A stretch of DNA of 38,915 nt, taken from assembly GCA_027579435.1 (NCBI GenBank), contig JANBPK010000796.1, positions 1 to 38,915 on the forward strand, written 5' to 3'. The stretch is from Candolleomyces eurysporus. Taxonomy: Eukaryota; Basidiomycota; Agaricomycetes; Agaricales; Psathyrellaceae. The translations under genes and the position numbers were made by a program. Under the pieces are notes generated by a model. The model worked only from the letters and a program-made list of their open reading frames with translations. It did not search any database and had not been told where the DNA came from. Shown here in pieces: positions 31,067 to 38,915 of this stretch (position 1 is the stretch's first letter; each line of letters starts with the position of its first letter).

Positions 31067-31500
31067 ATGTCAGACAAAGTCCGTGAATTCGTCGAGGTCC
31101 CNCAGGAATTCTTTCAAGATGGAAAGCAGGTATGTTCGCCCNCCATGTCTTCCACAAANCAGCTACTNACAATCCTNTTAGTTCTTGACACGGTGTACAA
31201 AACCTTCGCAAAAGGGTTAGCTTTCTCCATGACTTGCTCAACATTCTCGGCGTCTGAGCGTTTNGCAATACAGAGTTCATCCAAATCTCCAAGGCTGTCG
31301 CCATTGGTTTCGCCGTCATGGGTTTCATTGGTTACTTCGTTAAGCTCATCCACATCCCAATGTGCGTCATCCCACCTACCTCTCCAGAACACAGTACTTA
31401 CTCCAGTCTTATNCCTACAGAAACAANATCCTAGTGTGCGTTNTAACCCTCACTNTCTCTCATCCGTTTGCTGACCCTTCACTCCAGTGGTGGTGCTTGA
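31067..31500 (+). CDS. SSS1: Sec61 gamma subunit (Sss1), ER protein translocon
   Basis: Sss1 is the small tail-anchored subunit that clamps the Sec61 channel in the ER membrane. Seventy residues are spread over five exons: join(31067..31129, 31182..31215, 31274..31361, 31421..31435, 31488..31500). The spliced protein begins [21 protein letters not shown]. It continues with [20 protein letters not shown], the membrane helix [20 protein letters not shown] and the ending INNILVGGA, an essentially complete match to Sec61-gamma. The last two coding exons are micro-exons of 15 and 13 nt. All junctions are in phase although several introns contain N. Confidence 0.96.
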
Positions 31501-31816
31501 TGTACTGTCCGTCATTTGTGTCATTACCTACTTCTATCATACTGTATAATGCTACCCACCTGATACCCGGCGAACGTTTTCNAAAAGGAGGATGCCAAAC
31601 CTTCCGATAAAGAAAGGCCTTGAGCGCGCAGTATTTCAAGCAACGAAAGTGCAGCAGCGAAACCCCNCAAATACTGCCCTGTGAGTCAATGGCGCATGCT
31701 TCAACGATAGCCACTGCAACGTGAAGCGAAAGTTCAAAGANANTNTCAACGTCAACCCAGAATTAGTNGCTTCAACAAGTTCGCCCATCCAGAATCACAT
31801 TGCATNNAATCCACAT
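31501..31816. other. Convergent 3' intergenic region (SSS1 / COG1)
   Basis: These 316 bp hold the 3' ends of two convergent genes. No ORF with protein-like content, tRNA or repeat is seen. Several N characters are present. Confidence 0.5.
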
Positions 31817-34800
31817 TCAGTTCCCTACACTACTAACAAGCAACAGCCCAAACCGTGACCCAGTTTTAGCCAGCTCAAGTGCAGGCTGATACTCCTGTCT
31901 CGACGATGACGGATTGCCAAAGAGCAAGAACTGAGCCTGACTTCCCGAGTCTTTTGAAGGAGTAGTGGCAGCTAACGACCGAATCTGTGACGCGCAGGGC
32001 AACAAAAGTGAGAGCAACGTCTGCGTCCTGACCAAAAACTCNGAGGCTGTTTTCTCGAGTTCTTGAAGCTTGCTCGAATCCTACCATCGATTAATAANAA
32101 GGAACCNGCNANATTNTGGAGNGTTCAGAACGCACCTGAGATTCAAGCTTGTCAGCNATGGCNTGGGTGGTTTCTTGCCAGTCAGGTCCGTATGTACTCG
32201 AAATCGCCTTCAAGAAAGCGAGGTCATGGAGAGACTGCCCCTNAANTTCTTCAGGCTGGCCGGAAATGTAGCTCGTAATNAAGGCNCGCAAGGAGGCTTG
32301 GATNACTGGTTCNTGGCGATGACTCTGTTGGCCCACNCCCAGTTCCTGGAGTGCATCTGATAGTGACAGGAGTGACTGGAAACAACGNGGTGAAGGGCCG
32401 AGTGCTATCGAGTATCGGTTANNAATATCAAGAANGNATGACAAAAGANATAACTCGTACCTTGTCGATGAAACGATGAATTTCGAGAGGAAGAGACACG
32501 AACAATTCGGGCGACGGTNTCCTCCCTCCACCGTTGAACGACCTTGTCGAAAAGCGAATCTATCCTAGATCTAAGTTCTACGAAGCTAAATCAGAATGAT
32601 GTCTTCTGTGTGTAATGTAAAAGCTCACTGTTCAACGCGAGTTTTCGGCAACCAATGTGTGAAAGGAATATCGAAGACGACCTCAGTTCGTCCGACGTAT
32701 TGGCAACACCAACAAGAGAAGATGTTTCTGGCAGTGGGTTAGTCTCAAACAGAAGTGAAATTGAGAGACGGTTCACACCTGCATGTTTCAAGGCATCTTC
32801 CCCCTCTCGTTCTAATGTGGCGACGATAGCATCTGAAGTAGACTCTGCAAGAGGTTGATACGCCTCTGTGATATTTTTACCGAAGGCACTATCAGGAGGT
32901 CAACACGGAGTCCATCGTACANAGAGATAGAGAAATCTCGACGTACACGCCACCTTCGCTCCCATCAGANAGNATTATTGAGAGATCATGCTGAATGAGT
33001 CTTGCGCATTGTTCCAAAGTAGATAGCACCGCGTTTAATTGGGCCGTTCGTCCCAGTAGCTGCTTTTTCAAAGAAGATTGATACTGTTGAAAGGGAGCGG
33101 GGTTGAGAACTTTGGAAGGCTGAGACGTAGTTGGCGGAGGCGGAGCCTGGAAGGATGCTCTGGCTAGTGGAGTTCAGATNCAAGTAACTCTATTGTACNA
33201 TAATGAGACGTACGTGTAATTTGCTCTTTCAGGTTGGATAGGAAAGAAGCTAATTCTGACTTGAAAACATCTTGTGCCTTCGTCAGTGTCGCCTTCCAGA
33301 TTGCGACGATACGATCATGGCATAGCCCATTCAAGATGTCGACGAGCTGAGATTTCTCCGATGGGTCCAGTTCCGAATCGTTNATTGACTGACGAAGGGA
33401 GGTGCGTAGAGTCCACACTTCAGTCACTTTCGCAAGATGGACAATCCAATTACTAGACGATTCGCGCCATGATTTCAGCGATTTGAGCATCCAGTCCTGA
33501 ATGACTTGTCGGAAATCAGTCTGAGAGTACATCAGGGATGGCGAGGTTAGGTCGATGTAAGGTTTATAGGCTTGTAGACTCGGTGGGAGTAATAAAAAGT
33601 GGGCCGAAGACGAGGAATTGGTCAACAGCGAGTGTGTTGNNGGGACGAGGTCGGAAACGTTTTGGGGCTTTGAGCTACCCGGTGTANAATCGTCCTGAAT
33701 CGAGTGTAGGGCGAANGAGATCAGGGACAGCTGCTGGGTGGAAGGGATTTGGAAGACTTGTCGTGAAGCGTGCACNGTGTCTATGATAGCAGCCAAAGCC
33801 TTTTGATTCGCTTGCAGGATCTCCTTCGCGAGATAAGGCTTGGTTGGCGATGGATCCAAGCTGTCAGGTCCCGCCCGACCGTTCGCTGAATGGGACAAGA
33901 TGTTATCGATTTTCCAAGATACCAAAGANGCGAGTGCTTTAGTCCGCTGCGTTAGCANTGCAGAGAAGGTATCGCTCAGTGGCCGCGAGTCCAAAAGATG
34001 CAAGGTGACCAAGGTTGCGCATACGGCCTTGACAAAGATCAGACACNCGAAATGGAACCGGACGATGCGATGCACGTACCTGTGCGGGCAGGCCTATTTC
34101 TCGGAGGGAAAGGGTAGCCTTATGGATAATCTGAGAACGAAAGCTGGACACTTCGTCCCATTGCCGCTGAACCAACGGAAATTCCAACTGGANATCGATC
34201 CCGGCCTTGCTCCACGAGTCCTCGTCCTGGTCATCTTGCTGCACCAGGGCGCGATGCACTACTCTCGTAAAGAGAAAGAGCCAGGCCGCAGAAAGGTATT
34301 TCTTCCGTTCGATGAGCCGCCATAGATGTTCAGGAGCATCGAGCAGCACTTTCACGTGTGCAGAGAGGAGTTGCAGAGTATGTAGGTACCGATCTATGGA
34401 TTTTCAAATGAGATACAGAAATTAACTTGAGTAGTCCACGTACCGTTGACTCCTCCGAAGGTCGTAGCCCGACTAGGTAACGGTGGCTCTTCCTGTGCAA
34501 TGATGGCACCTCGGCTTTCCTCGATGGCGTCTAGCACTCTCCGGGACGAGCTGGCCATCGAGATTATGGAAGAGGAGGCTTGCAACAAGTCACGATAGCG
34601 TTCTCTACGCTTTCATGACGCTAAATCAGCCAACCGCAACCCGAATGTGACGTTGGCCACGTACCCGACCATAAGTCGAAGGTCTTCCTGCTTGATGTCG
34701 GCATCATTTCTAGAGGAGTGTAAGACGAGTTGGCGGTTGGATTCGCGATATACTGACCTGAGACGGTTTTGGATTGTCTTGACTTCAGAAACTGAATATC

Positions 34801-34978
34801 TCGAGAAGAGTTCGTCAGGGCTTGATGTGTCGACGCCGAAGGATTGCTTCGAGCTTTGAGAAGAGGGGAATGCAGGCGTCAAGGCTGCAGAAGGGTAGGG
34901 TGCGGATGGGAGTCCATTGGGACGAGGAGGAGAAGCAATGGACTTGGCGGATTGGACTGTCGACTGCCGACGATACAT
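31817..34978 (-). CDS. COG1: Conserved oligomeric Golgi complex subunit 1
   Basis: Cog1 belongs to lobe A of the COG tethering complex for intra-Golgi retrograde vesicles. Eleven exons: complement(join(31817..32080, 32136..32404, 32461..32577, 32629..32727, 32779..32865, 32954..33157, 33214..34027, 34080..34393, 34444..34604, 34665..34709, 34758..34978)), 864 residues. The conserved N-terminal block is complete after splicing: DELFSRYSVSEVKTIQNRLR, DLRLMVGERYRDLLQASSSI, VNDRYLHTLQLLSAHVKVLL and DAPEHLWRLIERKKYLSAAW. The C-terminus ends KTGSRFGLLLVSSVGN. The join of exons 5 and 6 is ambiguous: donor GTACGT with acceptor CCAGAG, or donor GTCTCA with acceptor CCAG; both keep frame. The central and C-terminal parts are weakly conserved, as usual for Cog1. 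It is divergent from the F-box gene by 132 bp. Confidence 0.9.
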
Positions 34979-35110
34979 TGCTTGTCTTCAAAACTCTGAG
35001 CGCGACAGTCGATACTGTCGCAAGATTATGTAAGCTCTTATACCCCTTTGATATAGAGGAACCTGAGCGCTCATTCGGAGTCACGTCTATCTTTTCCATC
35101 GACCTCCATC
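34979..35110. promoter_or_regulatory. Divergent promoter, COG1 / F-box gene
   Basis: This is 132 bp between two ATG codons. No strong core element is recognised. Confidence 0.35.
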
Positions 35111-36358
35111 ATGACGATTCCCGCTCATACACTCCCTCTGGAACTGCTCGAGGAGATATTTTTCTATTGCCTTCCAGAAAATGACACTGAACGGTTGGAT
35201 CCAAGCAATGCGCCAATGGCTCTCTGCCAAGTTTCCTCGTATTGGCGCCTAGTTGCCCTCGCCAAACATCGACTTTGGGACACGGTCATGTTCCCTTCAC
35301 ATCGGACAGGGAGCTCAGGCATAACCTATAGCAAGGCTGCTCGATTCATTCAAACTGGAGGTGCTGAGCTTTGGTTCAATCGCTCAGGCTCCAGGCAGCT
35401 GTCATTTGGAGAGGAAGAATCCCCTAGCCCCTCCTCTTCCCTTATCGCCCTTTTGATGCCTATCGTCACCAAGTATGCCCGGAGGTTTAGACATATTTCT
35501 CTTTTGATTACAGAGCTCGAACACTGCGAATTTCTTCGTGGGCATTTTCTCTTTGAAAACCTCGAATCGCTTTCGATATGTTGCACACCTAGGCTGACCA
35601 ACACTCAGCTGCGACAATGGGACACCTCCTTCACCTCGTGCCCCAAATTGAAGCACGTCTCACTGACCCTTCGAAAAGGTGATCCTTCGCGATTCCCCGT
35701 GCCATGGTCCCAGTTAGTCAGTATTAGAGTCAACAACGTCTCAAATCCCCTGAAACTACACCAATGGACTAGGCTCTTCCAGAGTTGCCCAAACCTTCAG
35801 CATGCGACCATCCCAAAGCCGGTAGATTGGGTGCATTATGAAGGGCCTGTTCTGGAGCATGACGCCCTGACTTCCCTCCATCTCCTCATTTACACGATAG
35901 GCAGGAACGTTCAGTCCGAGATCCTCTGCCGACCCTTCCGTTTCCCGAACCTTCGTCACCTCCAATTCGATTTTCGGAACGTTCTTGCCTATGCATCGCC
36001 TCTGTGGAATCCTGAAACACGAAGGTCCCTCCACAACCTTCAAAGCATCGCCCTCACCGCTCCTATATTCGAAGGATCTTCTCTTGAGATACCAATAGAC
36101 GTAGATCATATCGTCCGGCAGATCCTCACCAACACAGAGACCTTCCCTGGCTTGACGCACATGACTTTACCTTACCACGTTTCTCAGATAAACGACATTG
36201 TCGGCTTGCTCCGCCTCCGTCCTCCAGCAGACAACTTCCCTGGACTGACCGTATCGGTGAATGTGAAGCCACCTGGAAGGGAGGAAACCTGCAACGAAAT
36301 CTTGGGAAAGTGTCCCGATTTGAAGGAGCGTTTATACCTTTTGAACCCAACCCCGTGA
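35111..36358 (+). CDS. F-box domain protein (intronless)
   Basis: A single exon encodes 415 residues. An F-box-like motif lies at residues 5-55 (HTLPLELLEEIFFYCLP, then ALCQVSSYWRLVALAKHRLW). Irregular leucine-rich segments follow (FENLESLSICCTPRLTNTQL, CPKLKHVSLTLRKGD, CPNLQHATIPKP, FPNLRHLQFDF, LHNLQSIALTAPIF), which suggest an LRR-like substrate-binding half. Agaricomycetes carry very large, fast-evolving families of such F-box proteins, presumed SCF adaptors, so a specific target cannot be named. The lack of introns contrasts with most neighbours and fits an expanded-family member. Confidence 0.85.
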   Translation: MTIPAHTLPLELLEEIFFYCLPENDTERLDPSNAPMALCQVSSYWRLVALAKHRLWDTVMFPSHRTGSSGITYSKAARFIQTGGAELWFNRSGSRQLSFGEEESPSPSSSLIALLMPIVTKYARRFRHISLLITELEHCEFLRGHFLFENLESLSICCTPRLTNTQLRQWDTSFTSCPKLKHVSLTLRKGDPSRFPVPWSQLVSIRVNNVSNPLKLHQWTRLFQSCPNLQHATIPKPVDWVHYEGPVLEHDALTSLHLLIYTIGRNVQSEILCRPFRFPNLRHLQFDFRNVLAYASPLWNPETRRSLHNLQSIALTAPIFEGSSLEIPIDVDHIVRQILTNTETFPGLTHMTLPYHVSQINDIVGLLRLRPPADNFPGLTVSVNVKPPGREETCNEILGKCPDLKERLYLLNPTP

Positions 36359-36588
36359 AGAGTCGGGGCCCCAGAGCCATGGATAATAGTAATTTTGACG
36401 ATGAGCTCAAGTTCCTCTTCTATCGCCAGGTGTATTATTTTGACCCTATTTATTGTATTTAAATCCCAATGCAACATGTAAACACGGTGCCAAGTATGGT
36501 TGTATTACGGTGAGGTGAGGATCGCTACTGTAGGGCATTTTAGATGATGGTGGATACAGACAACACGAAAGGATAAGGGGGAATATCT

Positions 36589-37914
36589 CTATGACTTGGA
36601 CTTGGAAAGATCGTCTGCGGATTTGGCGGTGGGGCCACCACTCGTCGACGCTGATGAACGGGAAGACCCAGCGCTATCCGTCCTCGCCATGTTCGCTGAT
36701 TGCGAGGTTCTCGATCCGTTTGTAGAGGATGGACCTCCGCCAGACGATGTGCTTGCAATTCGTTGATCCAGAGCTTTCAAGGCCATCGCGCTGGGACAAT
36801 GCTCCGTCAGGAGGGGATTCATGGCCGTAGGTATGGATATTACTCACCGTCTCCTCTCTGCTTCAGCTCTAGCACCGCCAGGGACTTGAGCATATGCGCC
36901 ACCTTCGATGTCAGACGAAGACGTAGGGATGAGGTGGAAGCGGTTTGCAAGAGAGTGGACTGTGTTTCCTAGAATCGTCAAAGGACCGCTACGGGTGCTG
37001 TTAGCCGGGAATGCGCTGAAGGAAGGGAGCAGACTCACTGCATGAATGGAGGGAACCAGGACACCAGCGAAAAAGTATCACTGCGGTCTCCATAGGTGAC
37101 TCCGTTGATGGAATCGACGGTGGTCTTCTTGTAGAATCGCAGGTAGACCCAGGAAACAAACCATCCGAATTGGATCAGGATCCACGGGTTTTGGAAACCG
37201 ACGATGCATAGGATCGTGGACAAAGTGAGATATGCCATCGGCATAGTCTTTCAGAGAATGAACACGTCGTCTCATGCAGAGATAGCGTTGAATCATACCT
37301 TGACCTTGACTTTGATAACTCCAAATAGTTGAACGTTGTGCTCAGGGATAAGCTGGGTGAACGCGACCAAGAGTCCGATTTGCAAAGCCATTTGACCGTG
37401 GTATCGCATACCATAGCTGTGGGAGACGTAAGGACTGCGATGAAGCACGGGGTGAAAGCTTGAGGGACATACAGGAAGAGTTCTGGCTTGCCGATGACGA
37501 AGTACTCAATCCAGTTCAACCCGAACGCGATAATGTTGGAGACGGCGACGGTAACGACGATGAATTTGAGGAGTTCAACACTGCCCCATACCCTTTCCAG
37601 ATATTTCAGAGAGGCAGGCACGAATATGAGTGTTGCGAGGAGCTGTTGGCAATGCCTGAGATGCAAAATGCGTGTGTGGCCGAGTGACGTACCTCGAATA
37701 TTGTCGTCTCCACCAGAGCCGAGGTCAGGAACGTCCATGGGGCGAAAAGACACGATCCGGGAATCAAGGTCATATAGTATGCTGCGTCGGGTCCGACACC
37801 TCTCCACCAACACCATCCATAGAGCGCAGAGGAGGCGATAGTGGCCACGGTAAAAGCTCTTGTGACTGGGGGCACTGTCTGGACCAGTGCCAGGGGCGAA
37901 GACAGCATGGCCAT
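36589..37914 (-). CDS. TMEM115: TMEM115-like rhomboid-related Golgi membrane protein (DUF1751)
   Basis: Coding is complement(join(36589..36790, 36848..36997, 37039..37247, 37299..37416, 37473..37642, 37693..37914)), 356 residues. Several hydrophobic segments span roughly residues 15-230: AFTVATIASSALYGWCWW, APWTFLTSALVETTIFE then LLATLIFVPASLKYLERVWG, LLKFIVVTVAVSNIIAFGLN, MALQIGLLVAFTQLIPEHNV, LTLSTILCIVGFQNPWILI and FGWFVSWVYLRFYKK. The splice-formed FLYGMRYHGQMALQ lacks the GxSG serine motif of active rhomboids, as expected of this pseudoprotease family, whose human member works in Golgi retrograde traffic. The tail is soluble, Ser/Gly-rich and ends SKSKS. One intron is only 41 bp. The start is the first in-frame Met; MLSSP two codons later is also possible. 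Confidence 0.87.
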
Positions 37915-38129
37915 GTTGACCGAGGGAATGTCGATGTCGAGAGGGCTTGGACTGGGCAACGACGGGGGCGCACACCTGGTGCAGGACAGGGGCAGCGGTC
38001 AACTTTGTCCAAATCTTGGTCGTCAGCTGTGCTTGCCAGGAGGAACCGTTTCGAGGCACGTGCTGTTCCCTTTTTGGCGGCCGCGCCGGGCTTTGATCTG
38101 CACAGATGTGCTCTTGACCTCGTACCCCC
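37915..38129. promoter_or_regulatory. Divergent promoter, TMEM115 / FAM32A
   Basis: This is 215 bp between start codons, GC-rich, with no clear TATA box and no other gene. Confidence 0.35.
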
Positions 38130-38711
38130 ATGTCGGAATACGACATTCGCCCTGGTGGCTCCCTCAAACTCAAGGGTGGAGTCGCAGAGGGTGGTATTGT
38201 CAAGAAGTAAGTACTCCTGATCATTCATTCCCGCTGTTTGCCTCATGTTTCTCAAGGAAGAAGAAAAAGTCAAAGTCAAAGTCCGGTTCTGCCGAGAAGA
38301 AACTTGACCCAGAACAAGTGAAGGAGCTTCTCAAATCTGACGAACTTGTCCAAACTTCTTCAGGAAGCGGTCGAGATACGCCCAACCTTGTGAGCAGCAG
38401 TACCTCATCATCCCGCAAGACGGAGGCGGAGAAGCGGTTCGAGGAGGTACAGAGAAAAAGGGTGTGTTATTTCGTTTTCACTGCCGTTTCAGCATCTCAT
38501 CTTTCGCTCTCCCCTTAGTTGGAGCAGCGCGTCGCTAAGCTAGCGAAGAAGACGCACAAAGACCGCGTTGCCGACTTCAACAAACACCTTGAAACTCTCA
38601 GCGAGCACCACGACATTCCCAAGGTACGCGCTCATGCATTCTGTTGCGGACTCGTTTTTCAGCCGCACTTGCTAACATTGTATCACCCTCATTTAGGTCG
38701 GTCCGGGATAA
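38130..38711 (+). CDS. FAM32A: FAM32A-like spliceosome-associated protein (DUF1754)
   Basis: FAM32A is a small nuclear protein whose C-terminus reaches the spliceosome active site during exon ligation in human complexes. Coding is join(38130..38206, 38257..38461, 38519..38623, 38697..38711), 133 residues. The start MSEYDIRPGGSLKLKGG is typical of fungal members. A Lys-rich stretch (KKKKKSKSKSGSAEKK) and a Ser/Thr-rich spacer follow. The conserved end contains TEAEKRFEEVQRKR, LEQRVAKLAKKTHKDRVADF, NKHLETLSEHHDIPK and VGPG. The last four residues plus the stop are a separate 15-nt exon. The family call is firm because the THK.RV.DFN.HL..L.EH.DIPKV block is diagnostic. Confidence 0.94.
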
Positions 38712-38915
38712 GATTTGTTCATACTTTCTATGCTCCTTTCTGGAGTTGCATATGCTATCCATCTGTATTTGCTATAATGAANACCTTTAAATCTCATTAC
38801 CTGCGCCTTTCGCGTACAAAGAACGTTACTCTNCATGTTACATGGTAAAATTCGGGCTCGAGCACGATCATGGCGTGCCTTAATTGGTTGGATGACTATT
38901 GTAATATATTTGTTC

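Noticed and set aside
1..38915. tRNA/rRNA genes, transposons, CRISPR arrays, telomeric repeats
   Set aside because: I looked for cloverleaf-type segments, transposase or reverse-transcriptase motifs, terminal repeats and tandem arrays and saw none that I could support.

Overview
This window is ordinary, gene-dense nuclear DNA from a filamentous basidiomycete, most likely a mushroom-forming Agaricomycete. The genes have many very short introns (mostly 45-70 bp, donors such as GTACGT, GTGAGT and GTTCGT), an average spacing of about 1.9 kb per gene, closely packed convergent and divergent pairs, and a typical fungal housekeeping gene set. I see no rRNA or tRNA gene, transposon, CRISPR array or virus-like gene. 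I did not find a previously undescribed biological system.

Twenty protein genes can be supported, and most exon joins were fixed by reading frame. From left to right they are: VTA1 (+, 5' end cut by the window edge), an arrestin-fold protein (-), RNase P/MRP subunit POP3 (+), dCMP deaminase DCD1 (+), TTI1 (-), bifunctional aminodeoxychorismate synthase ABZ1 (+), an isopenicillin-N-synthase-like 2-oxoglutarate/Fe(II) oxygenase (-), the NEDD8 E2 UBC12 (+), 5-hydroxyisourate hydrolase (-, split over four exons and crossed by N characters, so no long ORF shows it), ribosome-biogenesis factor RRP1/Nop52 (+), an FBXO21-like F-box/SirB1/HspQ protein (+), chromatin-remodelling subunit RSC9 (+), an ARMH3-like (DUF1741) protein (+), glycine decarboxylase P-protein GCV2 (+), a mitochondrial PPR protein (-), translocon subunit SSS1/Sec61-gamma (+), COG1 (-), a second F-box protein (+), the rhomboid-like Golgi protein TMEM115 (-) and the spliceosome-associated FAM32A (+).

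Several gene pairs share short divergent promoters: arrestin/POP3, TTI1/ABZ1, oxygenase/UBC12, HIU hydrolase/RRP1, PPR/SSS1, COG1/F-box and TMEM115/FAM32A. Others converge with short 3' intergenic regions. From 16.2 to 28.4 kb five genes (RRP1, FBXO21-like, RSC9, ARMH3-like, GCV2) run head-to-tail. Three genes touch folate and thymidylate one-carbon chemistry (DCD1, ABZ1, GCV2), but they are separated by unrelated genes and there is no sign of a functional cluster.

The most informative unusual signals are these. (1) The N characters lie almost entirely in two blocks (15719-17177 and 25226-34193) and, inside exons, fall mostly at third codon positions, as expected of masked heterozygous SNPs in a dikaryon rather than sequencing failure. 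(2) UBC12 has a GC-AG first intron placed straight after the MIK docking start. (3) The FBXO21-like gene has a one-base frame conflict at a GGGG run. (4) The ARMH3-like gene has a stop-free 57-bp intron. (5) Several micro-exons encode conserved C-termini (SSS1, FAM32A, GCV2).
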